From Tetrapyrgos nigripes (lineage: Eukaryota > Basidiomycota > Agaricomycetes > Agaricales > Campanellaceae): a stretch of 64,000 nucleotides of DNA. The position numbers were made by a program, and so were the translations under genes. Location of the stretch: assembly GCA_013368315.1 (NCBI GenBank), contig JAACJM010000001.1, forward strand, positions 434,001 to 498,000, written 5' to 3'. Positions 22,627 to 34,575 of the stretch are shown piece after piece (within the stretch, counting starts at the first letter, position 1; the number at the start of each line of letters is the position of its first letter). The notes beneath the pieces were generated by a model, which made no database searches, had not been told where the DNA came from, and saw only the letters and a list, made by a program, of their open reading frames with translations.

Positions 22627-22715
22627 TGGAGGATGGAGGTTCAACCAGAAGCACGATCACGTGGTTTCCGAGCTTTGAATGCCGCTTTCAAGTTCCTCGG
22701 ACTGGTTACCAAATA

Positions 22716-23645
22716 ATGCTTTCTCCCTACTTTGACCAGTCGCAGCTCCTCGTCCGTCTATCTCTCCTCAGACCCATCTTGATCCAAGAACAGGTGGCTC
22801 ATGATCCGTGGAAGCTAATCGTCGCCACCACTCTCCTCAACAAGACCACCGCCAAAGTCGCCATTCCCGTTTTCTGGCAGCTTATGGAACAGTGGCCCAC
22901 TCCATGGGCTTTGTCAAAAGGCATGTCCCTTCTTTCTTTGATCTTGTTTCTAACATTATGTATAGCTGAACCAAGTGTCCTCGCAAATATCTTGCACCCA
23001 CTCGGGACATATTCCATACGATCAAAGCGTCTCATCGATCTTTCTTTGGCTTACCTGAAGGAACCCCCAAACACGTATGACCCTAGACCATCTAGGCCCA
23101 CCCTGCCATCGCCATCGAAACTTGTCGATACTCCTTCTCGGCGTAACAAAAGAGTAAAATACCCTGCTACTCCTATCTCGCACCTGCCAGGAACAGGTCC
23201 ATACGCATTAGACTCTTACCGTATCTTTTGTACAGCGCATGAAGATCCACTGTCAGATGAATGGAAGTCGGTCACTCCGTCTGACAAGGAACTTGTTCGT
23301 TTCTTGGTACGGCCCTTGCATTTGCTTCTACTAGTGCGAGGAACTGACATCTGTCCTCAGAAATGGAAATGGGCGACGATAGAAGGGATAGAATGGTCCC
23401 CGGAAGAAGGATCAGTGCGACCTGTGACTGTTGCATTCCTGCAGTCTCTCATTGCTGAACTCACTCCGCGAGAGGCAAGTAGTTCATCTAAAAGAGATAA
23501 TGCTCTTGAGAAGACGCCATCTCCGAAGAAACAAATGACCGAATCTCGACGGAAGCCACCGAGGCCAGTGAGGCGAAAAAGTACACAGTGGAGAGGAAGG
23601 ATGAGTAACAGTAAGCTCTTGCAAACGTTCTATGTATACTGCTAA
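22716..23645 (+). CDS. MBD4-type DNA glycosylase (HhH-GPD family)
   Basis: Exons 22716-22920, 22966-23306 and 23361-23645. The HhH-GPD fold is recognisable: HDPWKLIVATTLLNKTTAKVA, FWQLMEQWPTPWALSKA, then HLPGTGPYALDSYRIFC, where the Asp in LDSYRIF corresponds to the catalytic Asp of MBD4. The final WKWATIEGIEW replaces the end of the glycosylase domain. There is no methyl-CpG-binding domain, as in other fungal members. Relative to animal MBD4 about 45 residues (Pro/Arg-rich) are inserted just before the hairpin. The first intron (22921-22965, 45 nt) begins with GC. Such enzymes remove T or U opposite G in base excision repair. The C-terminal tail is basic and low complexity. The stop lies 27 bp from the converging dehydrogenase stop. 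Confidence 0.85.
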   Translation: MLSPYFDQSQLLVRLSLLRPILIQEQVAHDPWKLIVATTLLNKTTAKVAIPVFWQLMEQWPTPWALSKGMSLLSLILFLTLCIAEPSVLANILHPLGTYSIRSKRLIDLSLAYLKEPPNTYDPRPSRPTLPSPSKLVDTPSRRNKRVKYPATPISHLPGTGPYALDSYRIFCTAHEDPLSDEWKSVTPSDKELVRFLVRPLHLLLLVRGTDICPQKWKWATIEGIEWSPEEGSVRPVTVAFLQSLIAELTPREASSSSKRDNALEKTPSPKKQMTESRRKPPRPVRRKSTQWRGRMSNSKLLQTFYVYC

Positions 23646-23672
23646 ATCAATACATCCACACACAACTTCTGC

Positions 23673-25928
23673 TCATAACTTTGACCGTACAATGGGTTGC
23701 CAGTCCACTCTTTCAACCTGGAAAAGATATTAGGAGAGGAAGCAAGGTTGGGTTGTTATCCATACCATGTCGGGGGTTAGTGCTCTCACGTCAGAGGCAC
23801 CCAAAAGCGCCATCGCTGTCGTCAATTCTCGTTTCAGAATCTCGACGATCTTCACCACCCCAATCTCTCCGTATGCCTATGCAGCAGTCAGGTGAATGGT
23901 AGAACGAGCTGAGCATTTATAAAGTGCTTACGCTTTGCGCATAAAGGAACGGTCTTCCCATGCCAACTGCCTTTGCTCCAAGGCACAATGCTTTCAAGAT
24001 ATCTACAAGGAAAATTTCAGCCTACACTCGCTGTCCTGTCAAAGGATGGATACCGACCTGTTCCTCGCCGTACACCTCCTGTGTACATTAGGGTACTACC
24101 ATTTAGTCTGTGTTCGCTTTATGAAAGTACAACGTACCGTCAATATACACTGGGTGACAGGTATCAGCTATTGAGCACTTTGAGACAACAAGGGTCGTAC
24201 CTTCTACTTTATCGAAGACTTCAGGGTGCTGTCTACGAAGTTTATAGAGAATCTCTAATGGCGGCATGGCACTGTTTGGTTTTTAGCACTTCCGCATAAA
24301 GCCTGGTAGAGAACGCTTACTATTCCAACTGACGTCCTGCGAAGAGACTGTCAATATCAAGTCTAGATGGGCAAATAGGAAAGCACCTACCTCCGTGGTT
24401 CGAGATTAAAATACCGTCTACACCAGCTTCGGCAGCAAGAACAGCGTCCTAATCATTCATACACGTAAATTTGCAGGCCCTTGAGATATTTTTGTTTTGG
24501 AAATGTACCTCAACGCATTGAATCCCTGTGAAGAAGCCTGTCAACATCACTGAAAAAACGTATACGTGTTGAAGAAGCCTACCTTTGACAACCACGGGTA
24601 ATTTGGTGACCCTACGCAACCATGGTATTGTCTGGGGTTGTATAGCGTGAAGAACAGTTTCTCAGCAGGTCGACTAGAAGGCTGAGCTCACCCTATTCCA
24701 AGTCATATCCCGGTCATCGTTAACAATCAATGCCCCAGCCGTTCCCAAAGAATTAGCCTGGTCAGCAACACCTTCCCCTTCAATATAATATTTTGGCGGC
24801 TGCTCCTGCTCTTCCAAAACCCACGGAGACTTGATATCTCGTTGCCTATTACCAGGCACGATAGCATCCACCGTTAGCCATATCGCTTTATAACCAAGCT
24901 TTTCTACATCCTTAACACGTTTCTCCGCTATAGCGTCATTTTCATGTTTGTATAATTGGAAAAATATGGTTTGTGAAGGAGAAGCTGCTTGTGCTATTTC
25001 TTCGTATGATAGTGATGCATTGGAAGAGACCATTTGGATGATGTTGGATTTGGCGGCGCCTCTGGTGATGTTTGCTTCGCCTGGAATGGCAATATCAATA
25101 AATAGTCAGTCGAGCAATGGAGAAAGGAACAGACCAGCTGGATGTCCAAGTTTGGCGAGAGCAGCGCCAGATACGAAGACGGGAATGGATGTTTGATGGC
25201 CAGGATTGTTGTAGAAACGCTTATCTTGGAGACGGGTCGCATAACTCGTGCGTTGAAGAAGTATCTGGTGAATGCACGAGCATTTTCGTCCATAGCTAAA
25301 GGAAGTTTGCTAAGAACCTTGTCCTCTAGAATCACAGCATACGTACTAATTTCATCGTCTGCAGCGGACGAATAGTATGAGAGAGCTTTATATGAGAGGG
25401 TGCGTCTTGCAACATCCTATCAAAAGTTCAAGATACTATAAATGACCAAAGACTGATTGAAGCCTTTACCTCCATATCAGCGAGACTCAATATCCGGTGT
25501 AGAGGCGGTCGTTGCTTGAGAGCTTGCTCGACTCTGAGCTCATCTTTAGTCTTCTTCCTGTTTTCTTTCGCTTTCTTCAGAGTACTCGAAGAGCCGGAAT
25601 CCAGCTGACCGAGATGTTTGGAGGGCGGAAGATTCTTCTCCAGGGCATTCTTAGGGTGGATGGGTTCGTATGCAAGAGTCGCATCACGTCCAGCATATTT
25701 CAGGATGATGTTTGCACCTCCAGGATGTTCCTAGTGGAAGAGGTGAGACTCAACCAGCAGGGAGAACGACGGAACAGCGAACTGAGAGAAAGTCGGATAC
25801 GTCATAAACGCGATCATTGATTATGACCCAGCAAGAACTATGAGTGAGATGAGCAAGAAACAGGAGCTAGAGGAGTAGATATACCTCGGAGAGTTATGCT
25901 CAGCTACTTGTTCGAGAGTCCAAGCCAT
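23673..25928 (-). CDS. Cytochrome b5 / FMN 2-hydroxyacid dehydrogenase fusion (cytochrome b2-like) with C-terminal SKL
   Basis: Start ATG 25928 (MAWTLEQVAEHNS). An N-terminal cytochrome b5 domain (VYDVSDFLSEHPGG, then ILKYAGRDATLAYEPIHP) is followed by the FMN barrel: ARAFTRYFFNARVMRPVSK; MVSSNASLSYEEIAQA; FFQLYKHENDAIAEKRVK; WLTVDAIVPGNRQRD; the active-site ISNHGGRQLEY; VYIDGGVRRGTDVLKALCLG; and GMGRPFLYAQSAYGEIGV. About a dozen introns. The order matches yeast flavocytochrome b2 (L-lactate dehydrogenase), which oxidises L-lactate to pyruvate. Two differences stand out. There is no mitochondrial presequence, because the heme domain starts at once. The protein ends VDWQPIVRSKL, a canonical peroxisomal PTS1. 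The last exon frame is fixed by a phase-0 join after LTPDM. Substrate is not determined by sequence alone. Confidence 0.9.
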
Positions 25929-26353
25929 GCCAGATCAAGTGTTTATTCAAAGTTCAAAGCGTGAACTTTTATAGGCTGGAGCCTGAGGAAGAACATGAGG
26001 CTTTTCTGGAATATGAAATGAGCGGACCGCTGAAAACCGGAGCTCGGGACAAACGACCGGAGTGTCCGGCCAAAGAGACGTTATGTGTTTGCAAAGAGAT
26101 ACACTCAAAATGGACAAGTGGATTGTGAAATATCATTGATTAAGTGGTGAATAGAGCGTCGGTAATTCAAGACAAAAGCGGAAAACTTGCGTCGACCGCT
26201 CTACGTAGGCACGTGACCTCCGCTTAAGTTGAACTCGAACCTTCGTTGACTTGAAACAATACGCGAAAGCTTACCAGCTGCCCCACTACTGCTTTCTTTC
26301 ACCGCAGCCGGCGTTGTGGTTTTCCCTTGATTGCAGTCAATTCAGCGCGTACA
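25929..26353. other. Divergent promoter region
   Basis: This is 425 bp between the dehydrogenase (minus) and the SAP-domain gene (plus). It should hold both promoters. A GTTGAACTCGAACC stretch near 26228-26242 resembles a tRNA B box on the minus strand, but no tRNA fold is formed (see rejected items). Confidence 0.45.
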
Positions 26354-28523
26354 ATGCCACAGCTACCCGACAGGCAGGCCCTCGAGGCCATGAAACGCTC
26401 TGATCTTCAGAAACTCTGCAAGGTGCGTCTTTCTTTCATTCTGTCCGTCTCTAGATCTGCAATATCAACTCGCCGTCCGTTCTTAGGACTTTGGTGTCAA
26501 AGCAAATTTGAAAACAGAGAATATAATTAACCTCCTACTCGACACATAGTTAGTCCATCTTTCCCGGATTTTTTAGGATATGTTTCCAATTTCTAGCAGT
26601 GATCCAACATCGCATTCCGAACAGCCGTCCGTCGTTCAACTTCAACGCGTTTGACCAGTCGTTCTTCTGGTCATGGCCGAACGAGTTCTGTCATTATTCA
26701 CGATATCGATGACAATGAAAGCGACAACATGGTCAGTGCTGCAGAAGAGGATGAGCGAGCTCCAGATCCGGTGGCAGAAATTCCCCAAACTTCAAGGCAG
26801 ATTCGGAAAGCCAAGGATACTCAGTACAGGTTGGGAGTTGGGCGTCCAGTTGCTGCAGGAGGAAAGGGTGCTCGAGCAGTTACCAAGTCATTAAGTGTCT
26901 CCAGGTCCGGATCGAGGAGAGGGAAGAACAGTAGAACGGTCAGACAAACGGAGGATACAATACCTGAGGGTGAGTTGACAATAGCGACTTTGACAATTGT
27001 GCTTCCTAACAATAAACAGAGCCGGAAATAGAGCGTATGCCCGAAGTTGCAGAAGGTGCGTCATACATGACTCTGCCTCAGCAAGCAATAATCTCAAACA
27101 ACTATACAGATTCTCAGCCAGAAGCAGGACCATCTAACGGAGTAGCAGTATCAGAGACACAGCCGGATTTTTTCAACTCTCAACCCTCGTCGTCATCCAC
27201 AGACATTGACCAGCGCATAGCTGACGCAGTAAGCACTCAAGAATCCAATGCTAACCCATGACGCTAACAGTTGTTAACAGTTACAGCCTGTATATGAGCA
27301 ACTCAAAACTCTCAAATCCGACTTTGATCAAATGCATTCATTAAAGAACGAAATGTCACAGCTGCGGTCGCAAGTAACAGAAGCACAGACTTGGAAACAG
27401 ACTGTGGACTCTCTCACAGCAGAAGTGAAGGATCTTCGACAGAAAGCAGCCAACATAGAGTCTTTAACAGCTGAAATCGCTCAACTTAAGCAAAGCGTGG
27501 CAGCTCTACCCAGCAGTTCCTCGTCTTCTGACGAGAACATGTCAGGGTTTAGGACCCCTACGATGACTAAAAGCTCAGTACCACCGTGCGTACACTGCTT
27601 TTCTTCATTGCGTTATGTCACCGACGGGGTATATCTTTAGTGCATTAACCGCTCTGCAAGCACAAGCGGGTCCTTCTGGTTTGGCTGCACCAAGCATAGC
27701 GCCAATCTTACTCGGAAAACGGTCTCGTGACTCGACGAGTAGTGAAATGACAGGAGTGGTTGAAGAGAGCCGAGGAAACGAGCTCAGTGATTCTGAACTG
27801 GCCAAGCAGGTCCTGCGCCCTGACAAGAAGCGAGCTAGATTGGCACTCAACCCAGGTACCCCTGCCGAGGACCAAGCTGGACCTTCGACCTCGTCCCTGC
27901 CAGCTGATGTAACGAGCAGTCGTCTGTCCGGCTTCACAGTGTTTTCTGGTCCTGAACCCGCAGACGACTCTTACGTTGACCCCCCTCCACCTACCACGCC
28001 ACTTCCTACTTTCTACAGAGGGCATTCTCCATCAGACTCAGCGGCTGGTCCCTCACAGCTTGGCGGGACAACAAGTCAACATGCTGCTGAGAATCAACAT
28101 CCATTCGGATTCACGTTTGGTCCTGTTCCCCCGACACCAGGAGCCGAGCTCTTCCCTTTTCCATATCCCGAGCCTCCCCAGTCTCCTACTCCCACCGGGT
28201 CGGGTAACACTGCCATTACCCCAGATCGCAATCGCTCAGATATATTCCAAAGCTTTGGATTACCCTCTCCTGAACGACGGGGTGGACGGATACGATCCTC
28301 ACAACGACTGCCTCGCAGCACTCCGGTGGTCTTGGGAGGAGCTATCGACCCAGCTACTTTAACCTTGGAAGGTTCTTCTACTTCAAGCCTATCGGAAGAG
28401 GATAACACCGAATCAATGGTAAAGCGCACGATGTATGGGACCGAATTGGAAGGTGACACACGATTTGGTGACTTTGGGTTGGAAGGTGCTACTAGTAAAT
28501 TTTGGCCGCCAGGTCGTTTCTAG
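26354..28523 (+). CDS. SAP-domain and coiled-coil protein, probably nuclear
   Basis: Start ATG 26354 (MPQLPDRQALEAMKRSDLQK). The first two exons (26354-26422, then from 26487) make a SAP-like helix-turn-helix: LEAMKRSDLQKLCK joined to DFGVKANLKTENIINLLLD, a DNA- or chromatin-binding motif. A Ser/Arg-rich basic region follows (SVSRSGSRRGKNSRT). Then comes a coiled coil (LKNEMSQLRSQVTEAQTWKQ, continuing LTAEVKDLRQKAANIESL) and a long Pro/Ser-rich segment. The protein ends TRFGDFGLEGATSKFWPPGRF. The join around 26550-26640 is unresolved. Family beyond the SAP motif was not recognised; the plan suggests a chromosome- or kinetochore-associated protein (inference only). Confidence 0.65.
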
Positions 28524-29339
28524 TCCATTTGCACAGCTGATGTGGTGATCTTCCATTCAAGTCGGACGACGTTAACGTACATACTTTCTCCATCTGTACC
28601 CGACCTAGTGTTTTGTATATGTACTTGCGCATTACATAGGTTTACTTCAATATGTAGGACCGGATTGTATTTTGGATTGTACATATTCGCACAGGAACTA
28701 GTGCCTTAGTAGTAAAATACAGTACCTCAGTATTTCCTGAAAGGCCCAGCAGTGCAGGCTCCTACCCAACCCACTCTGTAGCGAGAGCGAATTCGTAGGG
28801 ATATACATAGGATTCCAGCAGCCAATCAGATTACGAGAACTTGGGGCTTCTCTGTACCAAAATTTCTAGCGATACTCAGTACTGGTAGAACTATAACAGG
28901 TAAATTCCTTCCTCCCTCTCTTCCGCCCTCGTGGGGCTGGGTAGGAGCCTGCCGTCAGTGCAATGTAGTACTTGCCAGTTTTGTCGAGAGCTGAGCTGAG
29001 TGATTGACAAGACGGTCGTTCCTTGCACCAGTACTTTAGCAAGCAACGACCTAGTGTACACGTTTCAAACATGGCCGGAGTCGATGATACTCCGACAAAA
29101 GCTACCTTAACGAATGTATTACTATCTCTAAGCTGCAATCTATCTGCAACGATGTAATACATACGTGGTGTGAACATAGACATGCAATACCATGAGCTAC
29201 AACATAAATACACTATACAACACCTGTATCATGGTACTGCGCCACGTAGAGCTCTGAGGCCAAGTACACAGCGCTCGAACTGATTGACAGATCAATATGT
29301 AGACCGACGGAGGGAGCAGGCTTACAACGCCGGTGATGA
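28524..29339. other. Convergent intergenic region with a short inverted repeat
   Basis: This is 816 bp between the SAP gene stop and the MAP kinase stop, longer than most convergent gaps here. It contains a 14-bp perfect inverted repeat (28755-28768 and 28938-28951). A frame of 115 codons on the minus strand (28866-29213) has no similarity I recognise and no coding character, so it is not called a gene. Confidence 0.45.
28755..28951. repeat. Inverted repeat, 14-bp perfect arms
   Basis: CAGGCTCCTACCCA at 28755-28768 is matched by TGGGTAGGAGCCTG at 28938-28951, with 169 nt between the arms. A second, imperfect complementary pair is seen near 28722 and 28871, in non-nested order. No target-site duplication was identified. 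It could be a relic of a small transposon or chance. Confidence 0.4.
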
Positions 29340-31077
<1,738 letters not shown>

Positions 31078-31943
31078 TATGAATAGCAGGAACCAGCCTG
31101 GGTGCTAAGGAGCTCGAGGAGAGAGGGGTTATTTCACCGGGAAACAATGGACTATACTTCGTTTATGAACAAGGGTGCTTATATAGGTCTGGGAAGGTTC
31201 GTGAGATGGATACCGGCGGTGTATCTATACCCTGATATAGTGGATAGGAATGGCGGATTCTGCTGAGCGGAACCGGCGAATAGCGGCCATGTATAAGGAT
31301 TCTAAGGAAACAGAAGCTAGCTGGCACCTTCAGAAAGACCCATTCTTTCCGAAGGGACGTTCGACTATCAGAAATCGGTGTGACGCCTGCGGAAATGACA
31401 GAATAGTAATCAATGCATTGAAGAGATGCACATGTATGTGCATGTCGATCGGCTACGTCAATGCATTGCTGCGCGACAGCTTGCAATGCAAGCATGCAGC
31501 ATAGGCAAACACATCGCCAAAGGCTTCAAGTTCCTATGTCAACTCGATGACCTGGCCACAGCAGTGTGCTAGTACGGGCGGTCTTTCACAAAGCAAGCTT
31601 GAAGAAGTTCATCGGGAATATTGTACATTGGCGCCGGCGTTCCGTGGCAGTCAAACCAGTCCATGATCTCGCTAGACAGGATAGAAGCAGTGAGTTAATC
31701 ATTATAATTGTATCGTAACGCCAGGAATTAAGAAGATCCTGGTGGAAATCCCTGGTGTGAATGTGGAGTGAGTGCATTGCTTAAAGGGTCGAAGCAGAAG
31801 GTACTTACTGAGCTCGAAAGTCCCCAGTGCCCACTCAGCACTGTCGCTAACCCTGTATCACATGATGGTGGGCGAATCTGGCAAGCTCCTATGAACTGCC
31901 ATCGTCGACGAGTCAGACACGCGCTCATTGCAACCAATGAGAG

Positions 31944-31979
31944 CTTTGGGTGAGTGAAAAACTTTGGGTGAGTGAAAAA
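31944..31979. repeat. Tandem duplication of an 18-nt unit
   Basis: The unit CTTTGGGTGAGTGAAAAA occurs twice in direct succession with no mismatch. It lies in the long gap between the MAP kinase and cupredoxin genes. It is probably slippage; a paired regulatory site is possible but not shown. Confidence 0.7.
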
Positions 31980-32364
31980 AACTTCTAAGATAGCTTTGCC
32001 ATCAATGTTTCCTGATATAGGCATTAGCAGGAATCCCACTCCTAGTGGTTACATATACTTCATATGAAGCCGTAGGCGTACCTTCATGAGGCGTATTTGC
32101 CTCAAGGGTGCATCCGACGAGCTACTCATGCTGACGGGCACCTGCTCTGCGGACTGTAAATCGGATTCTCTGCTCCCAACAAATCTGTATCCAAGCTGGA
32201 GTTTTCAATGGGCGCATATGTACAAATGTATCGTCTTTGTTCCTCTGGTTATTCTTAGGTTGCCAGCCTAGACCAAAAACGTTAACGACCATCTGTTATC
32301 CACGCTTTTCCCGTCCTTGTTCCATTGACTTGGGACCATTCCTGTGGGAATTATCTCCTATTGA

Positions 32365-32432
32365 CCAATCAGAGGACGACTTGCATCATTGACCTGTCAT
32401 GAGCCAATTTGGACAATTGGGACAATAAAAGG
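32365..32432 (+). promoter_or_regulatory. CCAAT box and TATA-like element of the cupredoxin gene
   Basis: A CCAAT box (32365-32369, in GACCAATCAG) is followed about 55 bp later by AATAAAAGG (32424-32432). A long C/T-rich tract runs to the ATG at 32591. This order fits a strong, highly expressed fungal promoter; the transcription start would lie in or near the pyrimidine tract. Confidence 0.55.
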
Positions 32433-32590
32433 CCTCTGGCGTTTCATTCTTTCCTTTCTTCCCAACGTCCGTGACCTCTCTCCTTCCCCCTCTTCCTTTT
32501 ACCTTTACGCAGTCTTTCCTAGCGAAAGCTCGTCCGTTCTTTCAGTCCTTGTAGTCTAAGCTTTCTTTCCAGTCCTCAGAATCGCTAGCG

Positions 32591-34382
32591 ATGTTCTCCT
32601 CCAAGTCTCTCATTACATTGGGCCTGGCCTCATTGCCCCTTGCTTTCGCTACTATTCACAACGTTCAAGTTGGCGCTGATGGTTTAGCATTCACTCCCGA
32701 GGCGATTGTAGGTTTTTTTCAATCGACAGACAAGTCTTTTGAGGGCTAATGGCTTTTGATGCAGTCCGCTGAGATCGGTGATCAAGTCGGTGAGACCACT
32801 CTACCCTTCTTTTTGTCTGTCACGAGCTAAAATACCGTATTTCCTCCACCTCAGTCTTCACTTTCATGAACAAAAACCACAGTGTAAGCTCAGCGCAACC
32901 AATCTCTTTGCTACGTAGACTCAACTATGTTTCAGGTCACTCAAAGCAGCTTCGACTCTGTGAGTTCACAAGGAGATGCTATTCGTCTGATCTAACTTTC
33001 GAGGATATCTAGCCCTGTAGTGCCAAGGAGGGTGGTGAAAACTCTGGTTTCATGCCTGTTCCCGCTAACCAGACCGATAACCTTCCCATTCATACCATCT
33101 CCATTTACGACGTGAGTACTCGTCACTTCGTCAACTGGCCCCAGCTGAAATTTGCTCCAGACAAACCCTCTCTGGATTTTCTGTGCTCAGACGGCTCCTG
33201 TCGACCACTGTGGTACGTACTAATTTTTCGGGACAAGCAAACAATAGCTGAACGTAGTGATTTAGGACAAGGAATGATCTTCGTAAGTTTGGACTGTTCT
33301 TCGCAACTTGATCGATTTTGACGTCCTGTAAGGCTGTCAACTGCCCCGGTGACGATTCACCCAACTCGTTCAGCAACTTCAAGAAAGCTGCTTTGGCCTT
33401 CGGTGCTAGTCTGAATGCTTCTGCTACCCCTTCATCCACTCCCGATGCAAGCTCCGGTGGCTATGGTGGTGGTTACGGTTCCAGTGGTTCCACTGATGCG
33501 TCTGTTACTGACTCCAGTAAGTGTGATATTGTTGAGCTCAAGGATTGAAAAATACTCATGTCTTGCAGGCGCTACCCCCGCTGCTACCGATTCCAGCTCT
33601 TCCAGCTCTACCCCCTCTGCTGACTCTTCGAACTCTGCGTCCAGTTCTAATTCTTGTAAATCAGCTTGTTTCACGTGCATCAAAGACCTGTGCTGATCAT
33701 CTTTTTTAGCCAATATCGTGAAGGTCATTGTTGGTGATGCATCAGGGGATCTGACCTTCAATCCTTCGAACATCTCCGCTCCAATTGGTACGACCATTCA
33801 GTTCGAGTTCCACCAGAAGAACCATTCTGTCGTCCAATCCACCTTCCCTGCGTGAGTGTCCTTATGTCTTTTAAATTCACTGATCTAAATACGATTGCGG
33901 AATAGCCCTTGTTCACCTATGGCTGGTGGTTTCAAGTCCGACTTCTTTGGAGTTGACCCCACTGCTACCACTTTCCAGACATGGAGTATCACAGTGAACG
34001 ATTCCAACCCCATCTGGGCCTACGTATGTTTTCCAGTAATTTTCCTTTATGAGTCCCTTTCTGAAATCATTTCTAGTGTCGCCAAACCCAACCCAAGTCT
34101 CACTGTGGTGCAGGAATGGTACGCCCACAATTTCTTGACACTTTTCCCATTGCTAAATTCCAATTCCAGGTCTTCTCCGTCAACGCCAACGAAGCCTCTG
34201 ACAAGAGCTTCACTGCCTTCAAAAACGCAGCTGAAGCTCAGAACGGCACTACTAACGGCACTACTTCCGACACCAGTGGAGCAACTGGCGGCAATGGCAA
34301 TGGTGCTCTTTCGGGCCACGCAAATGGAATGGGAATGGGAGTTGTTGTGGCTGCCGTCGCTGTTTTGGCGTCACTGTTGTGA
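32591..34382 (+). CDS. Extracellular Ser-rich protein with two cupredoxin domains and C-terminal anchor
   Basis: Start ATG 32591; signal peptide MFSSKSLITLGLASLPLAFA. Two plastocyanin-like repeats follow. The first has VFTFMNKNHSVTQSSFDSPC and HCGQGMIFAVNC. The second has IQFEFHQKNHSVVQSTFPAPC, IWAYCRQTQPKSHCGAGMVF. A Ser/Thr linker with GGYGGGYGSSG lies between them. The tail is Gly/Asn-rich and ends in a hydrophobic stretch (GVVVAAVAVLASLL) typical of GPI attachment. The second repeat keeps the His, Cys, His and Met expected for a type 1 copper site. In the first, my splice reading lacks the Trp-x-Tyr-Cys loop. Many small exons. Such proteins sit at the fungal cell surface; their redox role is not established here. 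Confidence 0.8.
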
Positions 34383-34575
34383 ATTATGTAGCGTTAGCGA
34401 TTTCATGAGTCTAGATGACATGTTACTTTACACTTGGACTTTTCGGGGACTTTCTATCGATACCGTATAAAGTTGATCTTTATTTTTCATCAACACCACA
34501 ATAATGATTGACTCATGCACAAAATACAAGCGAGGAGAAGAGATGGAATAAGATGTATTAGATGAACGCAAATAG

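Larger units (their letters stand above)
31078..32590. other. Large divergent intergenic region
   Basis: This is 1.5 kb between the MAP kinase start and the cupredoxin start, the longest gap without a gene in the window. It holds a tandem 18-nt duplication (31944-31979) and the cupredoxin promoter elements. Open frames such as 31250-31504 on the plus strand have no recognised similarity. No mobile element was identified. Confidence 0.5.

Noticed and set aside
22627..22644. N-terminal extension of the LIM protein
   Set aside because: The frame is open, but the first codon there is TTG; the first ATG is at 22626.
26190..26320. tRNA-like A and B boxes on the minus strand
   Set aside because: GGGCAGCTGGTAAGC and GGTTCGAGTTC look like promoter boxes, but the flanking bases do not form a T-arm or an acceptor stem.
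31250..31504. 84-codon plus-strand frame with several Cys
   Set aside because: An equally long antisense frame overlaps it. There is no recognised family and no splice context; more likely non-coding.
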